From Cyanobacteria bacterium SZAS-4 (GTDB lineage Bacteria; Cyanobacteriota; Vampirovibrionia; Obscuribacterales; Obscuribacteraceae): a stretch of 64,000 nucleotides of DNA. Both the position numbers and the translations under genes were made by a program. The DNA lies in the NCBI GenBank assembly GCA_018266255.1, contig JAFEAT010000022.1, positions 106,654 through 170,653 on the forward strand. The letters are read 5' to 3'. The notes below the pieces were generated by a model. It searched no databases. It saw only the letters and a program-made list of their open reading frames with translations, and was not told the origin of the DNA. Below are positions 48,114 through 54,950 of the stretch, in pieces. Position 1 is the stretch's first letter. Every line of letters begins with the position of its first letter.

Positions 48114-49007
48114 ATGTCTGCGTCTACACAAATTCACTCGCTTTCAACAACCGAAACAGAACAACTGCGCGATGCCGTCGCAAAAGTCGCCAAAGCAAAC
48201 TACGAGCAAATCGTCTGGTGCGCGAAGCAAAGCATCATGTCCGTGCCTCGGCTTCTGAAGCTGCTGGCAATTGCCGAAAAGCTGGAGGCAATCCTGCACG
48301 ATTTAGATAACAACCTCGCCAAAACTGAGGTCGTCGCGTTCGAAGCGTGCGCGCTCGTCGTGAACAAGCTGGGCAAGCGCAAGGGTCTCAACCTGCAATT
48401 TACCGGCGAGACTCTCATGGCGACGTTTCTCGGTATGAATTTCAAGGGCATGGCGATGCGCCTGCAAAAGCAATATGGCTTCGAATTGACGGAATCCGAA
48501 ATCATGCATTACGTCAGCCTCGAAAAGCGCATGGTCATGCTCAATTTCCGTCGCCGGGGCATCGAGGCTACTGAAGGCAGCCGCAACTTCCTTCTGGCTG
48601 CCCGGGCTTGCGGAATCGTGCAGGCGATTGTGAGCAGCTCCGCCATGCAACGCATCGACTTGACCGTCGACCTTCTGGGCATCGGCGACATCATCCCCGA
48701 ATGCATGCGTTTCAGCGCCGCCGCATGGGGCGTGTCGAAACCAGACAAACTTCCATACGTCAAGACTACAGAAATCCTGCACCTTGACCCTGCTCTGTGC
48801 GCAGCAACTGAAGATGCATGGAACGGTACGAAGTCAGCCCACGATGCACGTATCGGCTACGTGCTGGGCTACAGCGGTTCCGTGCCTGCGGAAAAGGCTG
48901 AGGCTCAGGCAATCGAGTTGATGAACAACGGTGCAGACGAAGTAGCGTCGCACTGGGATAACATGGTGGATGTGCTCTATGACTTGGTCTATCCCCAGAG
49001 CGCATAA
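48114..49007 (+). CDS. HAD-superfamily-like protein lacking catalytic aspartates, 297 aa
   Basis: AGAAGGATCACAATCAA precedes ATG. After a 70-residue helical N-terminus the order matches a beta-phosphoglucomutase-type HAD: a strand VVAF at the motif I position, a cap with FTGETLMATFLGMNF, motif II VSSS (173-176), motif III SKPDKLPYVKTTEIL (K209) and motif IV TEDAWNGTKSAHDA (232-245). Motif I should read FDxDG, but here it is FEACA (76-80), so the nucleophile Asp is Glu and the acid/base Asp is Cys. The protein is probably not a normal phosphatase; it could bind a phosphosugar or act as a regulatory subunit. It is the downstream partner of the dehydrogenase-like gene and ends the G+C-richer island. 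Confidence 0.75.
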   Translation: MSASTQIHSLSTTETEQLRDAVAKVAKANYEQIVWCAKQSIMSVPRLLKLLAIAEKLEAILHDLDNNLAKTEVVAFEACALVVNKLGKRKGLNLQFTGETLMATFLGMNFKGMAMRLQKQYGFELTESEIMHYVSLEKRMVMLNFRRRGIEATEGSRNFLLAARACGIVQAIVSSSAMQRIDLTVDLLGIGDIIPECMRFSAAAWGVSKPDKLPYVKTTEILHLDPALCAATEDAWNGTKSAHDARIGYVLGYSGSVPAEKAEAQAIELMNNGADEVASHWDNMVDVLYDLVYPQSA

Positions 49008-49051
49008 GCCGTCCGAACGAAATCTGATTGGACTCACAGCGATATAGCGCT

Positions 49052-49091
49052 GTCAACGAAGCGGTGGTTGGTATCCCCACCGCTCGTTGAC
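49052..49091 (+). terminator. Long hairpin after the HAD-like gene
   Basis: GTCAACGAAGCGGTGG pairs with CCACCGCTCGTTGAC with one bulge around TTGGTATCC. It closes the transcription unit of the dehydrogenase-like and HAD-like genes. Confidence 0.65.
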
Positions 49092-49177
49092 GTGCTGGGC
49101 TCTGGCTCACTATCTTATTGCTTGCGCCATTACTACGATAAAGTACAGTAAAAGGAAGCTCGCCACCATAGCAAACA

Positions 49178-49303
49178 AAAGCAATCGCACTACAAAGCAT
49201 GCACCACAAAGCAGTCGCACCACAAAGCAGTCGCACCACAAAGGTATCGCACCACAAAGGTATCGCACCACAAAGCAATCGCAACGCAAAGTAATTGCGC
49301 CAC
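49178..49303. repeat. Tandem array of about eight 16-bp units
   Basis: The unit is AAAGCAGTCGCACCAC. Units 3 and 4 are identical, units 5 and 6 are identical to each other (GGTATCG variant), and the others differ by a few bases, one being two bases shorter. The unit length is not a multiple of three, which argues against coding. It resembles the short tandem repeats common in cyanobacterial intergenic DNA. There are no unique spacers, so it is not a CRISPR. Confidence 0.8.
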
Positions 49304-49361
49304 AAGAAGACATACGGTAAGACGCCTACAGGCAGCAACCAACAATGCGGCAACAACAGCC

Positions 49362-51563
49362 TTAGTGCACGTTGGTTATGCCAAGCGGATTGTAGACGGA
49401 GTTCGTATCTTGAGCTTGCTGCGCTCTTGGAATGCGTGCTTCCAATTCACGTGCGATCGCTTGCAACTCTGCATTGTCTGGATTGTCTGGCGATAACTGA
49501 GCGGCCATCTTAATTGCGTCTTGGGCGCCGTCGAATCCACGCGGAGTGCCATCACTGTATGGAATCTTACGGCCAGTATCGTCACCATAAAAAACAGCTG
49601 CAGCATTGTCGGGAGATTTTTCCGCATTGATCGACGCATAAGTGAGACACAAAAGCGCATAGTCTCTGAACAGTTTGGCTTTCAACTGAGGCTGGCTCTG
49701 ATCGTTGATTGAAAGATCTGCAATCAAGTTCATCTGAAGCCGAACGAATCCAACTTGATCATTTTTCTGGAAATCACTCAGATCATTTAAAGCGCGATGC
49801 AAATCGTGCTTTCCATCAATCTTTGCGATTCCTGCGTTGATTCGTTCTTGCACTTGAGCTATCCCATCGACTTCTGATTGACTAACAACTGTGCCGTGAT
49901 TCGTTTGCCCAATAGTCTTTCTTGTTTCGGCGATAGCCTGATTTGCTTCGTATTGAGCAAGAGTGAGAGCCTTCAATGCTTGTCCACCGAGGTCCAAATT
50001 TTGGTCCGGCAAAATGTAGGTCGGTGTATCGGCAGGCAAAATAATGGTGCCGTGACTCAATCGGCTTTCACCGAAGGCGGTAAACAAAGTTACAGCACCA
50101 CGATATGCAGTGAGATTGTCGTCGAATTGCGAAATATCTTTTGCCGAATAGTCTTCGTAGTAGCTGCGCAATACAAACTCTTTGTCTTTTCCGAGCTCAA
50201 CGTATTTGTTGATTGCATCATTCATAGTTTGAGCACTTCGAGCGCTCTTATCTTGCTCTACCAGTTTCGTTGCATCATCATTGATCGATTGATTGTCAGG
50301 TTGATCCTTGTGTAGCAGTCGGCTGCCTGCCCATAGCGCCGCATCAACTGCAAGCAGTGGAGCGCTTTTTGCAAGACTGAACCCGTTCAAGATCCAGGTG
50401 CCAGCGGCGAGGGCACCAGACACTGCGATGGATGGGCCGGTATCCAAATTCGTCATTCGATTGAACAACCATGTGCCGGCCACTAGCGGCAATTTAACAT
50501 CAGCAGGTGCTGGCAAAGCCCAAGCCGCACCCATCGTGACTGCTTCAATGCCCGTCGGTGCAAATATCTGACTGATTTCTTTATGCTCACTTGCAGGCAG
50601 TAACATATCGATGATCTTTCCACCAACTACACCACCTACACCTAGCAAGACTTTTGTCTTCAAATCAGCACTGGAAGAAAACGCCATGGGCACTGCTAAG
50701 CCAGAAGCGAACCAACTATCTTTATGATCTTTGCGGTTCAAGAGTCGATCGAGTGCATTATCCAAAACACCAGAAGATAAAGTTGCAAAAGCGGCACCTT
50801 CAACAAAGCCGGAAGTGAGATTGCCTCGAAGAGTCGATCTTTCAGTGGGTCCAAAGTCTGTCTTGGCGATTTGTCCAAGATCCAAATCTCCCATCGTGAG
50901 CGATGTCCACCACGCAGTTTTGTTTAAAGCCGTTGATACGACCGTCTTACCGAGCGCTCCACCAATGCCACCCATGACGGTGTATCCAAGTTGCGGAACA
51001 ACTCCGTCAAAGCCATAATGAGGCACTAAACTCTGCTGAAGATTTGCTTGCAGCGACGGAGTTATGGGACTGGAATTCGATTGAGGCGTTACGATGTGAC
51101 CAGACGAATCAAGCGCAGGAGCTGGTCCAGGGCTGGTCCAGCTGTATTCGGGTTTCGGCTGCCATTGAGGAGCTGTTGAATCGTTATTCGGAGGCGGATG
51201 AAAAGTCGATTGCGGCAAATCGCCACCTTGTAAATAAGGCTCGCCGCGCCACGGCTCAGTCGCAGTAGGAGTAGGTTGAACAACTACATCTTGTGTTGGT
51301 GAAAGATTCATGTCGAGATTAGTTGTGGAAGTAACTGGTGAAGGAGAAAATATTCCTTCAGCCCCGGTTAGATAAGGGCTGGCTCGCCAGGCACCATTTG
51401 CCGAGGGGTTGCTACCAGTTCTGGTGCCTGAATCTGCGGATGGAGTCGGAGGTGGTGCTTGAATAACAGATTCAAGTAGATGTCCATTACTTTCAGATTT
51501 AGCTATAGAACCGCTTGAGGAGAGGTCTGCGGCGCTCGTATATTGACTGCTCACATCTGCCAC
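49362..51563 (-). CDS. Large protein with Pro-rich N-terminus, hydrophobic centre and helical C-terminus, 733 aa
   Basis: The start is GTG with GTAGGAGAA upstream. Residues 1-180 are Ser/Pro/Thr-rich and disordered-looking with two copies of a W(R)xxPYLxG motif (WRASPYLTG, WRGEPYLQG). Residues ~190-430 contain several Gly/Ala-rich hydrophobic segments (GYTVMGGIGGALGKTVV; VLLGVGGVVGGKIIDMLL; ALAAGTWILNGF) that could insert in a membrane or form a pore-like region. The C-terminal ~270 residues are charged helices with TPR-like character (ALTLAQYEANQAIAETRKT; AELQAIARELEARIP). There is no N-terminal signal. The Gly-rich hydrophobic centre recalls the hydrophobic segment of the two giant paralogs, without clear sequence identity. 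The family is unknown. Confidence 0.8.
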   Translation of the reverse strand: MADVSSQYTSAADLSSSGSIAKSESNGHLLESVIQAPPPTPSADSGTRTGSNPSANGAWRASPYLTGAEGIFSPSPVTSTTNLDMNLSPTQDVVVQPTPTATEPWRGEPYLQGGDLPQSTFHPPPNNDSTAPQWQPKPEYSWTSPGPAPALDSSGHIVTPQSNSSPITPSLQANLQQSLVPHYGFDGVVPQLGYTVMGGIGGALGKTVVSTALNKTAWWTSLTMGDLDLGQIAKTDFGPTERSTLRGNLTSGFVEGAAFATLSSGVLDNALDRLLNRKDHKDSWFASGLAVPMAFSSSADLKTKVLLGVGGVVGGKIIDMLLPASEHKEISQIFAPTGIEAVTMGAAWALPAPADVKLPLVAGTWLFNRMTNLDTGPSIAVSGALAAGTWILNGFSLAKSAPLLAVDAALWAGSRLLHKDQPDNQSINDDATKLVEQDKSARSAQTMNDAINKYVELGKDKEFVLRSYYEDYSAKDISQFDDNLTAYRGAVTLFTAFGESRLSHGTIILPADTPTYILPDQNLDLGGQALKALTLAQYEANQAIAETRKTIGQTNHGTVVSQSEVDGIAQVQERINAGIAKIDGKHDLHRALNDLSDFQKNDQVGFVRLQMNLIADLSINDQSQPQLKAKLFRDYALLCLTYASINAEKSPDNAAAVFYGDDTGRKIPYSDGTPRGFDGAQDAIKMAAQLSPDNPDNAELQAIARELEARIPRAQQAQDTNSVYNPLGITNVH

Positions 51564-51920
51564 CGTTGAGTTCTCCTACAAAAAATTTCTGGAATCAATC
51601 AATCTTCATGGTGCGATTAATCGGCTTATTCGCAGAAAGATTTCGATCTATACATGGATATATTGTGCATGAATATCTGTAAAACACAGTGTTGTTCTTA
51701 CTGCATCAGTCATACTTTTATCGGTAGCGAAGCTCCGTCATGTTGCGTTAGCACTACAAATCATCAGAGCCTTCTAATCCTCTGCGATAGCGAGGTTATG
51801 CGAGGTTGAATGTGCCTAAGAAATCTGGCAGCGTAACCTCCAGGCACCATATTCAATGCCAAGAAGGCGTAGACGATTCGATCATCTAACGCCATCTTTG
51901 ACTTGGGCAAAATGAAGAGT
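51564..51920. other. Intergenic region, 357 bases
   Basis: It is upstream of the 733-residue gene and downstream of a small secreted-protein gene, both on the minus strand, so it should hold the promoter of the former. A direct repeat GCGAGGTTATGCGAGGTT occurs near 51791. No firm promoter or terminator was recognised. Confidence 0.35.
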
Positions 51921-52430
51921 TTAGTGCACTGATGTCAATGACAAACAAGCTTGGTGGGCAACCAGACCTTTCGCCAAAGGTTTGGTTTTTTCAGCAATTT
52001 TCGAAGCGAGTTTAGCCTGCACATTGAGAGTGCTGGAACTTACCTCAGAGACGGGACTTTGTGAATAAGACAAGGCACATGCAGTTTCAGCATGTTTTGT
52101 CGAATATGCAATTTCGGTCCGTTTAGTAAATTTCTGCTTTGGAACATTGATAGCCACTTTGGTAGAGACGATGGTTCGCTGAGGTAGAGGTGCGGTTTCT
52201 GCCTGCTTGCCTGTACGCTTCGTTGTCAAAATTCGTCTTTTAGTAATTGGTTCCCAGTAAAAGTTTGCTAAATTCGGCGATTGTTGAACAAGCTCTGCCT
52301 GCCAACCTGCCACGCGATAAGAAGTGACGCGAGAATTTTGGGCGCTTGCAAACTGAGTGTTGAAAATTGCAATAGAGTTGAGAACGCATGCGAAAACTAA
52401 AGTTCGCTTTCGCCAACGCGCAGTTTTCAT
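51921..52430 (-). CDS. Small secreted protein with Sec signal peptide, 169 aa
   Basis: AAGGAGGTTCGATC before ATG is the best ribosome-binding site in the window. The N-terminus has a classical signal: basic MKTARWRKR, hydrophobic TLVFACVLNSIAIF and a cleavage site after QFASA. The mature part is basic, rich in Thr/Lys/Ala/Gln, with a beta-like first half (VAGWQAELVQQ, FYWEPITKRR) and a low-complexity second half. No family was recognised. It is one of only two proteins in the window with a clear Sec signal, the other being the VirB6/TrbL-like protein. Confidence 0.75.
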   Translation of the reverse strand: MKTARWRKRTLVFACVLNSIAIFNTQFASAQNSRVTSYRVAGWQAELVQQSPNLANFYWEPITKRRILTTKRTGKQAETAPLPQRTIVSTKVAINVPKQKFTKRTEIAYSTKHAETACALSYSQSPVSEVSSSTLNVQAKLASKIAEKTKPLAKGLVAHQACLSLTSVH

Positions 52431-52650
52431 GATCGAACCTCCTTAGTCGTATTCTTTTGTAAACGGTTTCGAATAACCATTGCGATCCTTCACCCACAAA
52501 ACTCCATCTTGGTCAACAAAACAAATCTAAAATTCCCTCGAGCGGCCAATGCAACCAGGAAATTAGAGTTGTCTTGATCCATAGCAGTACCAATTACACA
52601 TCAAGTAAGACTAAGTTATAGTTCGAACAAATGGAATTTTCATAGAATTT

Positions 52651-52914
52651 TCAATCGAACTGATACCACTGACCTTGTGAGTTGCCAAACCAGAACGAGC
52701 CTTCAACAGCTTGCACCATCACATAATCTTGATGGCGAACAACTTTCGCACCGGTACCGTACTCAACTTGCACCATGCGCTCATTTTCATCGGTCACAAT
52801 TCGCGTTCCATCAGGAAGAAACGATACTGTGCCGCGATCGTCATTCAAAAACTGATAGCGTGTTGGCTGGCTACGGTCACGGAGCAATTGAAACAAATGA
52901 TTGATTGTTGTCAT
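52651..52914 (-). CDS. Small beta-rich protein, 87 aa
   Basis: AAAGGTG lies 9 bases before ATG. The product has a short N-terminal helix and then alternating strands with a YD-like repeat flavour (TVSFLPDGTRIVTDENERM; EGSFWFGNSQGQWYQFD). That style recalls single repeats of the 2119-residue protein and of the Trp-rich part of giant protein A, but no homology is claimed. It is intergenic by context on both sides (more than 70 bases) and has consistent coding character. Function is unknown. Confidence 0.55.
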   Translation of the reverse strand: MTTINHLFQLLRDRSQPTRYQFLNDDRGTVSFLPDGTRIVTDENERMVQVEYGTGAKVVRHQDYVMVQAVEGSFWFGNSQGQWYQFD

Positions 52915-52991
52915 TCATTCACCTTTGAATCGTTATAAGTTGATTGAGAGAGCAAAACACTTGGACGATATTTATTTCACTGACGAAAAAA

Positions 52992-53501
52992 TCAAGGCCC
53001 TGGTCGCATGTCATGTCGCATCGACAGGACCTCTCGGTAAATTTGCCATGCCGGTTCGTGCTCGCCTTTCTTATGCAAAAACTGCACAAGCAGTAACATG
53101 TGCTGAGCCCTCTCGTCAGTAGGCATTGTCGAGTCGCGAGCATAAGCTAAAGCTTTTTGGTACCACTTCGAAAACATCGTGGTTCTGTCACTGACGAGAT
53201 ACAAATGGGACATTTTGAAGCAAACCCGCGCCGCATGACGATAACCTTCCTGCCTGTTGCGCAAGTGCATTCCGAGGGCTCGCCGATAAACTCGTTCTGC
53301 CTTATCATATCTATTCTGTTTGACAAAAACCTCTGCTAAATTCTCCAGCACCACCGCCATCTGCGCATGTCCATTATCAGCTGACTTAGGAGCCTGCTTA
53401 TAGGCTGCTCGCAACATTGTTTCTGCAACATCATAGTGACCGTTCTCGTAAGCAGTAGTGCTCAGCTCGATATACGTGTTCCAAATTCCGGTAAATTCCA
53501 T
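52992..53501 (-). CDS. TPR-repeat protein, 169 aa
   Basis: I chose the ATG at 53501, preceded by GGGAAG; the open frame continues 38 codons further but those residues look non-coding and overlap the motif-bearing promoter region. At least three tetratricopeptide repeats are visible: AYENGHYDVAETMLRAAYKQAP, VLENLAEVFVKQNRYDKAERVYRRAL and LVQFLHKKGEHEPAWQIYREVL (each shown only partly as motif). TPRs mediate protein-protein contacts. A CACGACTTTTACAC motif lies 85 bases upstream. Neighbours are a small beta-rich protein gene and the MshEN-like repeat gene, all on the same strand. Confidence 0.8.
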   Translation of the reverse strand: MEFTGIWNTYIELSTTAYENGHYDVAETMLRAAYKQAPKSADNGHAQMAVVLENLAEVFVKQNRYDKAERVYRRALGMHLRNRQEGYRHAARVCFKMSHLYLVSDRTTMFSKWYQKALAYARDSTMPTDERAQHMLLLVQFLHKKGEHEPAWQIYREVLSMRHDMRPGP

Positions 53502-53586
53502 AATTCTTCCCACCATAAATGACTGGCGGTCAGTCTCTAGACAACCGCTCCTGTCTCTCGTTACAGGTTCAATATATTTTTCACAA

Positions 53587-53600
53587 GTGTAAAAGTCGTG
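53587..53600 (-). promoter_or_regulatory. CACGACTTTTCCAC-like motif (CACGACTTTTACAC) with adjacent palindrome
   Basis: It matches the best copy at 13 of 14 positions and lies 85 bases before the TPR gene's ATG, in its orientation. It overlaps a palindrome GTGGAAGTTTTTCCAC (53598-53613) whose right half is again TTTTCCAC-like on the other strand. Confidence 0.5.
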
Positions 53601-53642
53601 GAAGTTTTTCCACACGGCACAAACGACTTATAAATGCGCTAA

Positions 53643-54833
53643 CTATTTACGGTTGAGCAAACCCAACTCATCAAGCGCATCATCGAACGAAATTTGTCGT
53701 TGCCCTGAATGTTTCATTGCTTTGATTGCTTCTTCTTTTGTCAGATCATTTTGACGAACGAGTGACTGGCACCGCAGCGCTGCTCGCATGGTGGGCTCAT
53801 CTATCGTTCCAGCGGTGACCAGCAATTTACCAATGATGGAAGGAAATGACTTCGCTAAATCTGCAGCAAATTCAATATCTTTTTGCTGAACATAATCAGA
53901 CACGATCAAGATATCTCCGAGTTTGACAGAATTGTCCATGGGAAGGTTTGTATCACTTTGACCTTCTGGTCTTTCACCGGTTCTCGCAATATAGTTCAAA
54001 CTTTCGCACGCCGACTCAATCGTCATGTCACCACAATTGATCGCTTCTTGCAATTCAGCTCCAATTCCAATCAAGTTCGCTGGCACTATATTGAAATCGG
54101 TAAGCACATCTGCCATTGTTTTGCTGTGCGCCAGACTATATTCAAGTGCATCCATAACATCGAATTCGTTAATGACACCAGACATGAGCAGCAACTCGCC
54201 AAGTTTTACTTTGCGGTCAGCCGAACCTCTGCTCTTGCTGGCATCTAACCGCAGATCTGGTCTCGGCAATGCCTTTGCCTTGGCCGCAGGTTGCCCGTAA
54301 AGACGGTTTAATTCTGCCAGAGCGGTGTCCTTGTTAATTCGCTGTTCGCGCATTTGAGATTGTAAATCAAGCGCGGTGGCTAGCATTTCATCACTAATAG
54401 CGCCGGTAAAACAGAGCATTCTTCCGAGTTGCACGCCCGTTTCGTAACTTGTTTTTTGCGCATCATCCAGCTGTGTTTTGGTAATGATCTTTGCATCAAC
54501 TAAAAGAGTTCCAAGTTTGCTGTAGCTGATAATTTGACGCGCGAATCCGGCCTTAGCCAGACCCTGCTCAGGCGTCAAATCGTCCTGAACGCAATGCTTG
54601 TAGGCGTTCACGGCCACTGCCAGTGGAATTTTACTAGCGCGATAAATAGTTTGCAGTCGCAGTGCTGCTTGCAAATTCTTCTGCGTAATTAAATTGTTGA
54701 GAACTAGCGCGCGCCCTAATGGCAGCCCTGTGTTAGTAGCCATGGACATAGTTTCAGTTATTTGACTTGGTGATAACAAGCCGGTTGCGACTAAAAACTC
54801 ACCTAATTTGATGGGCGGATTGACTGCTTTCAT
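53643..54833 (-). CDS. Array of GspE/MshE N-terminal-like (MshEN) repeats, 396 aa
   Basis: I chose the ATG at 54833 (MKAVNPP); the frame extends 33 codons further without any ribosome-binding signal. Eight half-repeats are visible in four pairs: KLGEFLVATGLLSPSQI / PLGRALVLNNLITQKNL, KLGTLLVDAKIITKTQL / QLGRMLCFTGAISDEML, KLGELLLMSGVINEFDV / TMADVLTDFNIVPANL, KLGDILIVSDYVQQKDI / IIGKLLVTAGTIDEPTM. MshEN domains in secretion and pilus ATPases bind cyclic di-GMP through such LGxxL...G motifs. Here there is no ATPase domain, so the protein may be a stand-alone binder or adaptor. It lies 117 bases downstream of the VirB6/TrbL-like gene on the same strand. Ligand binding is inference. Confidence 0.85.
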   Translation of the reverse strand: MKAVNPPIKLGEFLVATGLLSPSQITETMSMATNTGLPLGRALVLNNLITQKNLQAALRLQTIYRASKIPLAVAVNAYKHCVQDDLTPEQGLAKAGFARQIISYSKLGTLLVDAKIITKTQLDDAQKTSYETGVQLGRMLCFTGAISDEMLATALDLQSQMREQRINKDTALAELNRLYGQPAAKAKALPRPDLRLDASKSRGSADRKVKLGELLLMSGVINEFDVMDALEYSLAHSKTMADVLTDFNIVPANLIGIGAELQEAINCGDMTIESACESLNYIARTGERPEGQSDTNLPMDNSVKLGDILIVSDYVQQKDIEFAADLAKSFPSIIGKLLVTAGTIDEPTMRAALRCQSLVRQNDLTKEEAIKAMKHSGQRQISFDDALDELGLLNRK

Positions 54834-54950
54834 TATTCGCTGTGCACTACACTCTCGTAGTTTGTTATGCCCCTTTGGGCGCATTATACAAACAGACGGC
54901 AAATTAGTTCCAACCGCCACTACACTTGACAAAGAAGGATTTTCACTAGC

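Larger units (their letters stand above)
49008..49361. other. Intergenic region with hairpin and tandem repeat, 354 bases
   Basis: It lies between two convergent genes. It holds a large hairpin near the HAD-like gene and a 16-bp tandem repeat array. Open frames cross it on both strands but are products of the repeats. Confidence 0.6.

Noticed and set aside
34545..49007. Known CBASS operon
   Set aside because: No CD-NTase (SMODS) gene or Cap2/Cap3-type genes were found; only NUDIX-like, HD and membrane proteins suggest a related principle.
49178..49303. CRISPR array
   Set aside because: Units follow each other without unique spacers and are only 16 bp long; no cas genes are near.
48766..49356. 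196-residue minus-strand frame rich in Cys/Leu/Trp across the tandem repeat
   Set aside because: It is a product of the 16-bp repeat and of the antisense of the HAD-like gene; there is no ribosome-binding site and the composition is implausible.
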